64,000 bases of DNA from Polaribacter litorisediminis (GTDB lineage: Bacteria; Bacteroidota; Bacteroidia; Flavobacteriales; Flavobacteriaceae), in NCBI RefSeq assembly GCF_019968605.1, contig NZ_CP082966.1, forward strand, positions 1,599,001-1,663,000, written 5' to 3'. Below the pieces are notes generated by a model. That model was not told the origin of the DNA. It made no database searches and saw only the letters and a list, made by a program, of their open reading frames with translations. Position numbers and translations under genes: made by a program. Below are positions 1 through 9,591 of the stretch, piece by piece (position 1 is the first letter of the stretch; each line of letters begins with the position of its first letter).

Positions 1-1755
1 ACCATTATCGTAAGAATTTCCCCAAACTCTAGACACTAAACTATATTGTTGCGTTGCTTGAAAATTACGCTCGTACACATCAAACCAATACTCCTCTATA
101 GCAGTTTGTTCTGTTGTATAAATATAAATCCCTAAATCCCTAATGCTATTATTTTCAGTAATGGTTCCCCAGTGGATTAAAGAAGAAGCAAACTGCATAC
201 TTTCTGATGTAGATTCTTGATCATTTCCTTGTGGAAACGTTGCAAAACCATTTGCCCAACTATGCCCAGCATAAGGACTATAGTTTCTTAGAAATGGAAA
301 TTGAGTGTCATTTCTATCAAAAGAAGCAGCATCTCTAATTAGAGTATTAATCATATCGCCCCATTCTGCAGCCCAACCTGGATCAAATTGTTCCATAAAA
401 GCGGCGGCGTGAATGAAATATCCCCAATGAAAATGATGATCATTCAAGTTATTATCTTGACCATGACCTGCAGGATATCCTATCATTGCAGACCAATCGC
501 TATTATAATAAAACAAGAAAGCTACTTCGCCAGACTCATAACTTAACCAATCTTCTAATCGCTCTTTAATCGTAGCAATCATTTTATCTCTCGCCTCAAT
601 ATTTCCTGTTTGATTTGCTATTCTGGCTGTTTGAATTAATCGATTCATTACTTGACCTTCATTGTAAGAATCTGTCCACGTTGCTAAACCATCATTCTCT
701 ATTTGAGAAATTTTTGCATCTAAATCCGAAGGACTAAAACCTTCACTATAATTTGCTAAATAAGGAATTGTTGGTAAAATACCTTTGTAAGTATTTTCTA
801 CCGTAAAAGTGTTGCCATCTAACATTTTTAATGCTCCTCTTATAGAACTATATTCATATGTATTCGGAGTTGGAGAATTAGACGCTAAATTATACCATTG
901 GTGTGGTAATAATCCTAAAAGCATGTTAGAATGCGTACCTTCCTTTACATCTACAGATGTTGTAAAAGTTGTAGTAACTTTAGAATTACTTTCATTGTAA
1001 CTCCAAGAGGTTTCTGTATTGGTAGGGAATACATACGCATATTTCTTTAAATCTTGTGCTACAGCATTAACGTTACTTGTATTTTGTGGTAACATTGCCA
1101 TAGACCAATAATCCTTGCCATTTAAAGTGGATGTATATACATTGCCTGCTTGCTCCCAGATACTTCCCAATGGTGCGTAAAAAACAAAATCTGCTCCTGC
1201 TGAAGCATTTTCTATCGTTAACATTTCATTTGTAATACTAGCAGAACCAGAATTTACTTTAATAGAAACGATATCGTCAGCATCTTTTTCAAAGTATAAA
1301 AAAGGCATTCCGATACCTGAAGTAGCTTTTAACTCATGATTATTATCTTTCCAATTCATGGTCATTGTCCAATCTGAATAATCAGAAACTGTTGTTCTAG
1401 GCGCATTTAATCCTGTTAATCCTACTTCGATTGGTGCAGAATCTCCTATCACACCAAAAGGAATGTAGGTAACAATTAAACCTGAATTTGTGGTTTTCAT
1501 GGTCATTGGATAATTGAACAAATTATCTGCATGATTTTCTTTTATCAGTTTAGACCACCAATCATTTGTAGGTACTGGTTTCCCGATAGCGTTTCCGCTT
1601 AATTGAGGTGTGCCCGAAGGAAAACCATTTCTACCTGCAGCATCTGTTCCAGGATGCATGTTGGCATAACTACCACTGCCTACCTGAGTTGTTTGAGCTG
1701 TTGCTATGGTAGAAAAAGCTAAAATAAAGTAAATAAAAAGTATATAATTTTTCAT
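1..1755 (-). CDS. GH81 endo-1,3-beta-glucanase (laminarinase), C-terminus beyond window
   Basis: Secreted glycoside hydrolase of family 81, expected to cut internal beta-1,3 bonds in laminarin-type glucans. Translation starts at the ATG at 1755 with a signal peptide ending near ...STIATAQ, then NDWWSKL and long stretches typical of GH81. The active-site region is visible: LNDHHFHWGYF near residue 437 (catalytic Asp/His region) and GNDQESTSESMQF near residue 510 (the glutamates). 585 codons are open to the window edge, so the stop and any C-terminal sorting domain are not seen. Family assignment rests on these motifs; substrate is inferred. Laminarin use fits a marine flavobacterium feeding on algae. 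Confidence 0.9.
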   Translation of the reverse strand, partial: MKNYILFIYFILAFSTIATAQTTQVGSGSYANMHPGTDAAGRNGFPSGTPQLSGNAIGKPVPTNDWWSKLIKENHADNLFNYPMTMKTTNSGLIVTYIPFGVIGDSAPIEVGLTGLNAPRTTVSDYSDWTMTMNWKDNNHELKATSGIGMPFLYFEKDADDIVSIKVNSGSASITNEMLTIENASAGADFVFYAPLGSIWEQAGNVYTSTLNGKDYWSMAMLPQNTSNVNAVAQDLKKYAYVFPTNTETSWSYNESNSKVTTTFTTSVDVKEGTHSNMLLGLLPHQWYNLASNSPTPNTYEYSSIRGALKMLDGNTFTVENTYKGILPTIPYLANYSEGFSPSDLDAKISQIENDGLATWTDSYNEGQVMNRLIQTARIANQTGNIEARDKMIATIKERLEDWLSYESGEVAFLFYYNSDWSAMIGYPAGHGQDNNLNDHHFHWGYFIHAAAFMEQFDPGWAAEWGDMINTLIRDAASFDRNDTQFPFLRNYSPYAGHSWANGFATFPQGNDQESTSESMQFASSLIHWGTITENNSIRDLGIYIYTTEQTAIEEYWFDVYERNFQATQQYSLVSRVWGNSYDNG

Positions 1756-1791
1756 AAAAAGTTTAAATAAAAATTCTGTAATATATTTCGT

Positions 1792-1799
1792 CAAAGTTA
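1792..1799 (-). promoter_or_regulatory. Probable -7 promoter element of the GH81 gene
   Basis: On the minus strand this reads TAACTTTG, a match to the Bacteroidota TAnnTTTG element, 37 bases before the GH81 start codon. No good -33 TTTG partner is evident. Confidence 0.4.
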
Positions 1800-2047
1800 A
1801 TTAATTTAAAAAATAAACGACTAGATAACACACTACAAAAACAATACAGCACTTGTTTTTCATGAAATCGACCACAACATACACTGTAACAAAATTTCTT
1901 TATAAATTATTAACCAGATGATTACATGAAGTTGTTGCACAATACTTATGTTTTTAAAGCACGTTCAAAACATAAGACTAAATCAATCAAATTATATACT
2001 TAAAAAAATTGATAAGAATCTAAAAACAAATTCTTTTAAAAAAAAAT

Positions 2048-2074
2048 AACCGTTTAGAGAATTTCTAAACGGTT
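2048..2074 (-). terminator. Probable rho-independent terminator of folE
   Basis: AACCGTTTAGA and TCTAAACGGTT form an 11-bp stem with a 5-nt loop. On the minus strand it is followed by a run of T. It is the first terminator-like hairpin after folE but is separated from folE by MITE copy 1. Confidence 0.65.
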
Positions 2075-2091
2075 AAACTATTATTAAAATC

Positions 2092-2318
2092 CATTGTTGT
2101 CCGATAAAAGATAAAAAGACCGCTTTCGCTGTTAGAATAAAGAACAAAGACTTGAATGTAACTAACTGAAAAACAATATTATTACGATTTTAAATTTTTC
2201 GATACATCATAAATTCTAAAGCGGTTTTAAAAGCAAGGTATACTACTTTAAAAGCTCTTGAAAATCAATACTATCAATACTTTAAAACACTTTAGCTAAT
2301 TTTAATCGGACAACACTA
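2092..2318. mobile_element. MITE copy 1 (about 227 bp)
   Basis: Non-coding element with imperfect terminal inverted repeats: left end CATTGTTGTCCGAT, right end (reverse complement) TAGTGTTGTCCGAT. It is flanked by a perfect 9-bp duplication ATTAAAATC at 2083-2091 and 2319-2327. Near-identical copies occur at 19213-19438 (inverted) and 27384-27610. It has no ORF, so it must be moved by a transposase encoded elsewhere; a 9-bp duplication would suit an IS4-like enzyme, which is inference. Confidence 0.85.
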
Positions 2319-2343
2319 ATTAAAATCTAAAAAACAGTTACTT

Positions 2344-3012
2344 TTAATCAAAATCGGTATCCATTTTTAAATAATCAAGAAATTCTCTTTTTGTATCTTT
2401 TTCCTTAAATTTACCACCAAACTCTGCCGTTACGGTAGAACTTTCTATGTCTTTTATGCCTCTAGAATTTACACATAAATGTTTAGCATCAATTACGCAA
2501 GCAACATCTTGCACTCCTAAAGCTTCTTGCATTGCTTGCACGACTTGCATTGTTAAACGTTCTTGAACCTGTGGTCTTTTTGCAAAATATTCCACAATTC
2601 TATTCATTTTAGATAAACCAATTACCTTACCTCCAGAAATATAAGCAACATGTGCTCGTCCAATAATGGGCAATAAATGATGTTCGCAAGTAGAATAAAC
2701 AACAATGTTTTTTTCCACTAACATTTCACCATAATTGTAATTATTATCAAACGTAGATGCTTTTGGCTTATTTTTAGGATTCAATCCCATAAAAATCTCA
2801 TTTACAAATGCTTTGGCAACTCTTTTGGGAGTTCCTTGTAAACTATCATCTGTTAAATCCATCCCTAAGGTGGTTAAGATATCTTTAACACTTTCTTGGA
2901 TTTTTTTAATTTTTTCTTCGTCAGAAATATCAAAAGCATCGGCTCTTAATGGCGTTTTTGCAGAAGTTGCTACGTGGTTCTCTCCTATTTCTTCTATTCT
3001 GTCGTCATTCAT
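2344..3012 (-). CDS. folE: GTP cyclohydrolase I
   Basis: Converts GTP to 7,8-dihydroneopterin triphosphate, the first step of folate and pterin synthesis; a cytoplasmic homodecamer. The zinc and active-site motif STCEHHLLPIIGRAHVAY and the later CVNSRGI segment are intact. The frame could start at 3042 (MIEIFEL...), but a TAAATTTG promoter element lies at 3053-3060, which would make that start almost leaderless. The ATG at 3012 (MNDDRIEEIGENH) leaves a short leader and is chosen. The acidic N-terminal extension before the core is normal for flavobacterial FolE. MITE copy 1 lies just after the stop. Confidence 0.95.
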   Translation of the reverse strand: MNDDRIEEIGENHVATSAKTPLRADAFDISDEEKIKKIQESVKDILTTLGMDLTDDSLQGTPKRVAKAFVNEIFMGLNPKNKPKASTFDNNYNYGEMLVEKNIVVYSTCEHHLLPIIGRAHVAYISGGKVIGLSKMNRIVEYFAKRPQVQERLTMQVVQAMQEALGVQDVACVIDAKHLCVNSRGIKDIESSTVTAEFGGKFKEKDTKREFLDYLKMDTDFD

Positions 3013-3052
3013 TTTGTCGGTCAATTCAAAGATTTCAATCAAAATTGTAGTG

Positions 3053-3060
3053 CAAATTTA
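3053..3060 (-). promoter_or_regulatory. -7 element of the folE promoter
   Basis: Reads TAAATTTG on the minus strand, matching TAnnTTTG. Its position decides between the two possible folE start codons. Confidence 0.45.
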
Positions 3061-3346
3061 AGGGTTTGAAACGTATTATTTTAACTTTTTGCATCAATTA
3101 TAATTATGTTATGATAAAATTATGATAAACTAAATTTTAGCGCTTTTATGCAAGCTCATAAAGTTTTGATCATGATTATTTAAAAATTTAAAACAATAAA
3201 TTATACGCAAATATTTTAAAAAATTCTACTGTTTTAAAGTTTGGAATGGTGCTAAATAAAATCTATATGAAATTCTTTACTACGATCGATAAAACAAATG
3301 GTAATGATGACAAGAATACTGATTTAAAAAATATTTCGTGTTCAAA

Positions 3347-4711
3347 TTATTTCAATGTTTCCACCAATTCTGATAAAGAACAATTTGTTTGTTCTCCTAA
3401 AATCATATTTTTTAGGGTAAATTCTTGTTTTTCCATTTCTTGAGATCCTACTAAAACAACGAATTCAATTTCACGTTTATTTGCGTAATTCATTTGTTTT
3501 TTCATTTTAGCAGCATCCGGAAAAAGTTCTGATTTCACATTGTTTTCTCTTAGTAAAGTTATTGCTTTCATACAATACAAAGCTTCAGCTTCCCCAAAAT
3601 TGACGAACAATACTTTTGGTTTTGGTAAACTAACCGCTTTAAACAAACCTAACTCTTCTAAAACTAGATAGATTCTATCCAATCCAAAAGAAATTCCGAC
3701 TCCCGAAACATCTTTTAAACCAAAAATACCTGTTAAATCATCATATCTACCACCGCCGCCAATAGAACCTATTTTAACACCCTTTGGTGCAGAAACTTCA
3801 AAAATAGCACCTGTATAATAATTTAAACCTCTTGCTAAGGTAACATCAACTTCTAAATTAGCAGATTTTAAGCCTAAGACTTCCACAGAATTTATCACAA
3901 AGCGCAACTCTTCAACTCCTTTTGTTCCTTCTTTGGATGTTGCTAACATTTTTTCTAAAGCGTCTAAATTCTCTTCATTATTGCCATCAAAGGAAAACAA
4001 CGGTTGTACTTTTTGAATTGCTTCAACAGTAATTCCTTTAGACAACATTTCTTGCTCTACTTTTTCCTGACCAATTTTATCTAATTTATCTAAAGCTACT
4101 GTAAAATCAATTAATTTATCTTGGGCACCAATCACTTCTGCAATTCCAGATAATATTTTTCTATTATTAATTTTAATGGTAGTATCTAACAAACCTAAAT
4201 GAGTAAAAACAGTATCATATAATTTTACAAACTCAACTTCTTGCCATAAAGATTTACTACCAACCACATCGGCATCACATTGAAAAAACTCTCTAAAACG
4301 TCCTTTTTGAGGTCTATCTGCTCGCCAAACAGGCTGAATTTGATACCGTTTAAAAGGAAATGTAATTTCATTTTGATGTTGTACTACATATCTTGCAAAA
4401 GGAACTGTGAGGTCATAACGAAGTGCTTTTTCGGAAATTTGACCAGTAACTTTTAAACTATCTTTTGTCGCTAATAATTTTTCATCAGCTTTGGATAAAT
4501 AATCCCCAGAATTCAAAATTTTAAAAATCAAGCGATCTCCTTCTTCACCATATTTCCCCATTAAGGTTGATGAATTTTCAAAACTTGGTGTTTCTATAGG
4601 TTGAAATCCGAAGGTTTCAAAAGAAGTTTTAATCGTGCTCATTATATATGAACGATTTGCTACTTCTGTTGGTGAAAAATCTCTTGTTCCTTTTGGGATG
4701 CTTGGTTTCAT
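3347..4711 (-). CDS. hisS: Histidyl-tRNA synthetase
   Basis: Class II aminoacyl-tRNA synthetase charging tRNA-His. Starting at MKPSIPKGTRDFSP (4711) gives 454 residues, the usual length; the frame extends upstream to 4762 but those 17 residues (MSSTTKTKNQ...) look like leader. Motif 2 is in QPVWRADRPQKGRFREFFQC, the histidine-specific motif is LARGLNYYTGAIFE, and motif 3 is GVGISFGLDRI. The C-terminal anticodon-binding domain follows (PKPKVLFVNFGEAEAL). It follows yihY on the same strand. Function is certain from motifs. Confidence 0.97.
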   Translation of the reverse strand: MKPSIPKGTRDFSPTEVANRSYIMSTIKTSFETFGFQPIETPSFENSSTLMGKYGEEGDRLIFKILNSGDYLSKADEKLLATKDSLKVTGQISEKALRYDLTVPFARYVVQHQNEITFPFKRYQIQPVWRADRPQKGRFREFFQCDADVVGSKSLWQEVEFVKLYDTVFTHLGLLDTTIKINNRKILSGIAEVIGAQDKLIDFTVALDKLDKIGQEKVEQEMLSKGITVEAIQKVQPLFSFDGNNEENLDALEKMLATSKEGTKGVEELRFVINSVEVLGLKSANLEVDVTLARGLNYYTGAIFEVSAPKGVKIGSIGGGGRYDDLTGIFGLKDVSGVGISFGLDRIYLVLEELGLFKAVSLPKPKVLFVNFGEAEALYCMKAITLLRENNVKSELFPDAAKMKKQMNYANKREIEFVVLVGSQEMEKQEFTLKNMILGEQTNCSLSELVETLK

Positions 4712-4824
4712 TAAAAAATTTTTAGTTAGTTTTTGGTTTTTAGTTTTCGTAGTGCTACTCAAAACTAATCACTTAAAATTGCACATTTACAATTAAAAAT
4801 TGCGTTTGCAAATATCGTGAAAAC

Positions 4825-5772
4825 TTATAATTCTTTACTGATTGTATCACTTTTATTTTGATTTCTTAATGCGTTGATGGATGCATTTAACTCGAACCCA
4901 AGTAAAAGAATGATTGAGTTTAACCAAATAAATAACATTAAAATTAAAAGCGTACCAATAGAGCCATATAACTCGTTATATTTAGCAAATTCGTTTACAT
5001 AATAACCAAATAAATAAAAGGTTAAAATTGATAAAATAGTAGTAAAAAATGCACCAGGAGAAAAGAATCTAGAATGTTTTCCTTCTTTTGTTCCGTATAA
5101 ATAGAGCATTGAAACGGTCATAAAAATCATGAGTATAAAAATAATTCCACGCCCCAATTGCACCCAAATTAAATTATCTTCTAGCCAACCAATTGTTACA
5201 AATTCTTGTAAAACTAATTCGATAAATATGATTAAAACTACAGTAATGAGCAAGAAAACAACAATCACAATAGATACTAACATGGCTATAAAATAAGATC
5301 TAACACTGTTTCTTACTTCCTTAATATGATAGGAATATTCGAACCCGCCAAATATTGCATTGATACCATTGGTCATTAAAAAAATGGATCCAATAAAACC
5401 AAAAGACAACAAGCCTCCATATTGGTTTTTAATAATATCAACCAAAACAGAATCTACGGCATCAAATGTTTTTGGCGGCAACACATCTGCTATTAAAGAT
5501 AGTAAACCTTCTTGAGCTCCTGGTATGGGTACAAACGGAATTAACGTAAGTATGAATAACAAAAACGGGAAAATCGCCATAAAAAAACTGTAGGCAATTC
5601 CGCTTGCCCTTGTGGTTAAAGCGCCTTCAATAATACCAATAATATACATTTCTAAGACATCATATAAAGACATGCCTTCTAATCCTGGAATTTTAATTTT
5701 CTTCCCGAATCTTACCAAAATATTTAAAATTGGTATTTTTTCTAGTTTGTCTTTAATTTCTTTGCTCATCAA
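4825..5772 (-). CDS. YihY/BrkB family inner-membrane protein
   Basis: Integral membrane protein of 315 residues with about six hydrophobic segments and the family hallmark near residues 55-75 (TTRASGIAYSFFMAIFPFLLF). The family was once called ribonuclease BN, but that activity belongs to another protein, so the molecular role is unknown. An amphipathic N-terminus of about 45 residues precedes the membrane part. It lies 21 bases after the lipoprotein gene at 5794-6264, in a run with the pentapeptide protein and nadC, so a common transcript is likely. Confidence 0.85.
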   Translation of the reverse strand: MMSKEIKDKLEKIPILNILVRFGKKIKIPGLEGMSLYDVLEMYIIGIIEGALTTRASGIAYSFFMAIFPFLLFILTLIPFVPIPGAQEGLLSLIADVLPPKTFDAVDSVLVDIIKNQYGGLLSFGFIGSIFLMTNGINAIFGGFEYSYHIKEVRNSVRSYFIAMLVSIVIVVFLLITVVLIIFIELVLQEFVTIGWLEDNLIWVQLGRGIIFILMIFMTVSMLYLYGTKEGKHSRFFSPGAFFTTILSILTFYLFGYYVNEFAKYNELYGSIGTLLILMLFIWLNSIILLLGFELNASINALRNQNKSDTISKEL

Positions 5773-5793
5773 TGACTTTTCTAAGGAAAAAAT

Positions 5794-6264
5794 CTATTTA
5801 CTATTTACATTTATAAATAAATCTTTAAAAATAAATTCTTTTACAATTGGTGTTATAGAATCTTCTAAAAAGATACGATCTGTGCCAAAACCTAAACTTG
5901 CAATTAGTCCGTAATTTTCATGAAACACTAATGTTTTATAACGATTTTTATCTTTTTTAAGTTGATACATTTTATACGCTAAACTCTTCGATTTATATAT
6001 ATTTGGAATTTTGTTAAAAGTGTCTAAATCTACCAAAATTACATCCTTTTTTAAGTGATGTCTTAATGTAATATTTTTCAAAGAATCGCTTTTTTGTATA
6101 TATTTAAAACTAACGATCGAATCTGTTTTGTTACTATTTAATTTTATTTTTTGAATTTTATTTTGTCCTAATTCATACCCATACATCGAGATGCTCTTTT
6201 CATTTCCTTCGCAAGAAATGAAAAGAAAAACGAGAAAAAATAAGGGATACATCAAATTTTTCAT
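5794..6264 (-). CDS. Small lipoprotein of unknown function
   Basis: 156 residues with a lipoprotein signal MKNLMYPLFFLVFLFISC (lipobox cysteine 18), so probably anchored in the outer or inner membrane facing the periplasm. The rest is polar, lysine-rich and about 135 residues long; I do not recognise the family. Its ATG overlaps the stop of the upstream pentapeptide-repeat gene by 4 bases, indicating translational coupling. Confidence 0.75.
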   Translation of the reverse strand: MKNLMYPLFFLVFLFISCEGNEKSISMYGYELGQNKIQKIKLNSNKTDSIVSFKYIQKSDSLKNITLRHHLKKDVILVDLDTFNKIPNIYKSKSLAYKMYQLKKDKNRYKTLVFHENYGLIASLGFGTDRIFLEDSITPIVKEFIFKDLFINVNSK

Positions 6265-6830
6265 TCAATAATAATTTTATGGTTTAATAAAAGTCCGTCT
6301 ATGGTATTTCTACTAAATTTTGCGTTTTTTAATCGGTTCTGTTGCGGATTGATGTTAAAATTAGAGGCAGTTCTAAAATCTGATTTTTCTAAATCCGTTT
6401 GATCAAAAATTGCTCCTTGTAAATTACAGTTGTCAAAAACAGCATTTATCAACCTAGTTTCAGTAAAATCTGTTTCCTCTAAATTACAATTTTTAAACTT
6501 TGTATCAGAAAGTTTTAATTGATAAAAAGAAGAGAAATTTAATTGACAATCTATAAAGTTTATTTGTAATAAAAACTGATTTACCTCATTAAACTTTACT
6601 CCTATCATTTTACAATTTATAAAACGTACATCCTTAAAAGCGGTATCTTTTACAACAGCGTTGCTAAAATTACAATGGATAAACTCACATTCTACAAACT
6701 GAATATTTGAAGCATGCACGTTCTCAAAATTACAATTTGAAAATGTACAATTGTCATATTCGCCTTTTTTGATTTTTATTTTGGTAAAATCAATTTTTGA
6801 ATATGCTTCGCTGTCAAAAAAATCTTCCAT
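6261..6830 (-). CDS. Pentapeptide-repeat protein
   Basis: 189 residues made almost wholly of A(D/N)LxX-like pentapeptides (for example CNFENVHASNIQFVECEF, CNLEETDFTETRLINA) that fold as a right-handed quadrilateral beta-helix. The domain order resembles Qnr/McbG-type proteins, which mimic DNA and protect gyrase. The C-terminus (DFRTASNFNINPQQNRLKNA) also resembles that group, but a gyrase role is only inference. It overlaps the downstream lipoprotein gene by 4 bases and follows nadC after 78 bases. Confidence 0.85.
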   Translation of the reverse strand: MEDFFDSEAYSKIDFTKIKIKKGEYDNCTFSNCNFENVHASNIQFVECEFIHCNFSNAVVKDTAFKDVRFINCKMIGVKFNEVNQFLLQINFIDCQLNFSSFYQLKLSDTKFKNCNLEETDFTETRLINAVFDNCNLQGAIFDQTDLEKSDFRTASNFNINPQQNRLKNAKFSRNTIDGLLLNHKIIIE

Positions 6831-6908
6831 ATTTTTTTATCATGTTAAATTTAACAGTCAAAATTGTTTCATAATCAAAATTCAACTTGAACTTCTAAAC
6901 CATAAATT

Positions 6909-7766
6909 TTAGAGCGCTTTTAAGCTCAAATCCAAATTATAAACTGAATGTGTTAAGGCGCCTGATGAGATAAAATCGACACCGCATTCTGCATATTTCC
7001 TGATGGTTTTTTCGTTAATTCCGCCAGAAGATTCAGTTAAACAACGATCTCCTATTAACTGAACTGCTTTTTTAGTATCTTCATAATTAAAGTTGTCAAT
7101 TAAAATTCTATATACGCCTTCGTTAGAAAGGATTTCTTTGATTTCTGTTAAACTTCTCGCTTCTACAATTATTTTGATTGCTAACTTTTTATCGGCCAAA
7201 TATTTTTTTGTTTTTGTAATTGCTGCTGTAATTCCACCGGCAAAATCGATATGATTGTCTTTAATCATGATCATATCGTAAAGAGCAAATCTATGATTCT
7301 CCCCTCCTCCTATTTTTACAGCCCATTTTTCTAATGCTCTAATTCCCGGGGTTGTTTTTCTAGTATCTAAAATTTTTGTGTTGGTTCCTTTTAATAAATC
7401 AACAAAAAAAGCGGTTTTTGTAGCAATTGCGCTCATTCTTTGCATGGCATTTAAAACCAAGCGTTCTGCCATTAAAATAGATTGAGATTTGCCAGAAACG
7501 TGAAAAACAACATCGCCAAATTTTACTTTTGTACCATCTTTTATAAAAGTTTCTACTTCTAAATCTTTATCAACATAGCTAAAAACTTGCTTTGCAAATT
7601 CCACACCAGCAATAATTCCTTCATCTTTTACCAGCAATTTTGCTTTGCCTTTCGCATCCGCAGGAATGCAAGAAAGTGAGGTATGGTCGCCATCTCCAAC
7701 ATCTTCACGAATTGCATTTTTTATAATTAACTCTAATTCCTTTTCAAATTGTGCTGTCGATATCAT
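6909..7766 (-). CDS. nadC: Nicotinate-nucleotide pyrophosphorylase (carboxylating)
   Basis: Quinolinate phosphoribosyltransferase, making nicotinate mononucleotide, PPi and CO2 from quinolinate and PRPP in de novo NAD synthesis. 285 residues, full length. Visible motifs are EDVGDGDHTS at the N-terminus, NAMQRMSAIAT, and the substrate-binding stretch ILDTRKTTPGIRALEKWAV followed by GGGENHRF and MIKDNHI. It is divergent from rlmH (166 bases apart) and probably leads the run nadC, pentapeptide protein, lipoprotein, yihY. Confidence 0.97.
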   Translation of the reverse strand: MISTAQFEKELELIIKNAIREDVGDGDHTSLSCIPADAKGKAKLLVKDEGIIAGVEFAKQVFSYVDKDLEVETFIKDGTKVKFGDVVFHVSGKSQSILMAERLVLNAMQRMSAIATKTAFFVDLLKGTNTKILDTRKTTPGIRALEKWAVKIGGGENHRFALYDMIMIKDNHIDFAGGITAAITKTKKYLADKKLAIKIIVEARSLTEIKEILSNEGVYRILIDNFNYEDTKKAVQLIGDRCLTESSGGINEKTIRKYAECGVDFISSGALTHSVYNLDLSLKAL

Positions 7767-7931
7767 ATTTTCTTGAATTCTGCTGTAAAAATAACAATGA
7801 TTTTGAACTTTATGGAAGTTCTATTGAATTTATGTTTTAAAACTGATAAATTTGTAGCGGTAATGATAAAAAACTTCTCGTTACAATTCTGCCAAAAAGC
7901 GAAATACCAAGAAGTGAAAACCTTAAAAATT

Positions 7932-8405
7932 ATGAAAATTAAATTGCTAGCCATTGGTAAAACGGATCATAAAAACTTAATTCCTTTGATTCATGAATAT
8001 CAAAATCGTTTAAAACATTATGTAAAGTTTGAGCTAGAGGTTATTCCTGATCTTAAAAATGTAAAAAATTTAAGTGAAGTTCAGCAGAAAGAAAAAGAAG
8101 GAGAATTGATTTTATCGAAACTACAAAACACAGACCAGTTAATTTTGTTGGATGACAAAGGAAAACACTATACATCCATTGAATTTTCTAAATATTTACA
8201 AAAAAAAATGAATGCTGGCTTAAAACAATTAGTTCTAGTGATCGGCGGCCCTTATGGTTTTTCTGATGCTGTTTATAAAAAGTCACAAGGAAAAATATCA
8301 CTCTCTAAAATGACATTTTCTCATCAAATGATTCGTTTATTTATTGTGGAGCAATTGTACAGAAGCTTTACGATTTTAAAGAATGAACCTTATCATCATG
8401 AATAA
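7932..8405 (+). CDS. rlmH: 23S rRNA (pseudouridine1915-N3)-methyltransferase
   Basis: SPOUT methyltransferase that methylates pseudouridine 1915 of 23S rRNA in helix 69. The frame is open from 7749, but the conserved protein starts at MKIKLLAIGKT (ATG 7932), giving the standard 157 residues. The SAM-binding knot motif VIGGPYGFSD and the C-terminal KISLSKMTFSHQMIRLFIVEQLYRS are intact. It converges with the AraC-type gene, whose stop lies 8 bases beyond. Confidence 0.96.
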   Translation: MKIKLLAIGKTDHKNLIPLIHEYQNRLKHYVKFELEVIPDLKNVKNLSEVQQKEKEGELILSKLQNTDQLILLDDKGKHYTSIEFSKYLQKKMNAGLKQLVLVIGGPYGFSDAVYKKSQGKISLSKMTFSHQMIRLFIVEQLYRSFTILKNEPYHHE

Positions 8406-8412
8406 AAATCTG

Positions 8413-9591
8413 TTAACATTGTTTTAGTTTTAAAAACTCTTGAGGAGAATATGTTGTTATTTTTTTAAAAGCAGTAAAGAAAGGGTTATAAGATGCAAAT
8501 CCTGTTTTGTAGGCTAAAGATTCAAACGTTTCTGTATTTAAAAAACCTTCTTTTATGAGTTCTATGGCATCTTGTATTCTACTATTCATTCTATATTCTG
8601 AAAAAGAAATTTTAGAATGATATTTAAATAAATATACGATATGACTTGCAGGAACTCCTAATTTTTCTGCAATATCACTTTGAGAAATTTTTGGATTTCT
8701 AAAAATTAATTTTTCTGTACTCAATTGATCTACTTCATAAATATAATTTTTAATGTTTGCTCTAATCTTCTCTTGTAATTTCTCATCTTGAGTAGTTTTT
8801 TTAGAACTTGTTTCTAATATCCAATTATCATCTGGGGTGGTTACTATTTCTTTCTTTTCAGATACAATTTCGTTATACTTTAATAAAGTACTATTCAATA
8901 TCGGAAGTCCAAATAATATTTCTGGAGATATTAAGATTTTAAAAAAAATAACCAACCAAAACACCAACGAAAAAATAGCCATCGTTTTTCCGGAAGCACC
9001 TATACCCTGTCTAAATTCTTGAAATAAAGAAATTAAAACCATAATACTAGGAATTATATTAATTATATAAAAGAATATAGTCCAATTTTTTATCAAAGAA
9101 AAGTGTTCATTATTTAAAAGCAAGGTTTTTCTGAACCATATTTTTTTTCTCAACAAATTAAAAGCTATTACTAAATAAAACATTATAAATAGTAGCACAA
9201 AAAAGAAATTCGTGAAAGGTCCAAAATAGAATATAAAACTATTATCTAAAGCTTCGATTGCATTGATAAGATATAAAAATACAATGAAAATTAAATGTTT
9301 TAAATCTTTAAGGTTATAAGATTTTGCCTGAATTGTTAAGTATTTATAGTATAAATAATAACAAGGAACCAGAATTAAATAGAATATTGAATTTTTACCT
9401 GTAACGGGTTTAAAAACTGATTGTAAACCTAAGTGATAACTACCATGAATAAAAAACCTAAAAAAAACAATACTAATAATTAAAACTAAAAAAAGATTAC
9501 AAAAAGGATTAGATTTATAAGACCTTAGCAATAATGCAAGGGTTACAAAACCAATGATCGCAGTGAACAAAAATAAAAATGATTCTAACAA
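8413..9591 (-). CDS. Membrane-anchored AraC-family transcriptional regulator
   Basis: 392 residues. The N-terminal ~235 residues contain about seven hydrophobic segments (starting MLESFLFLFTAIIGFVTLALL), and the C-terminal ~110 residues form an AraC HTH domain (ISQSDIAEKLGVPASHIVYLFKYHSKISFSEY ... FESLAYKTGFASYNPFFTAFKKIT). This architecture is frequent in Bacteroidota; the sensor is thought to perceive an extracytoplasmic or lipid signal. No target is evident; the gene stands alone between rlmH and a 575-base intergenic region. Confidence 0.85.
   Translation of the reverse strand: MLESFLFLFTAIIGFVTLALLLRSYKSNPFCNLFLVLIISIVFFRFFIHGSYHLGLQSVFKPVTGKNSIFYLILVPCYYLYYKYLTIQAKSYNLKDLKHLIFIVFLYLINAIEALDNSFIFYFGPFTNFFFVLLFIMFYLVIAFNLLRKKIWFRKTLLLNNEHFSLIKNWTIFFYIINIIPSIMVLISLFQEFRQGIGASGKTMAIFSLVFWLVIFFKILISPEILFGLPILNSTLLKYNEIVSEKKEIVTTPDDNWILETSSKKTTQDEKLQEKIRANIKNYIYEVDQLSTEKLIFRNPKISQSDIAEKLGVPASHIVYLFKYHSKISFSEYRMNSRIQDAIELIKEGFLNTETFESLAYKTGFASYNPFFTAFKKITTYSPQEFLKLKQC

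Noticed and set aside
2092-2318. Interpreting the 227-bp repeat as a structured RNA or rho-independent terminator
   Set aside because: The exact 9-bp duplications at two sites and near-exact at the third show it is an inserted element.
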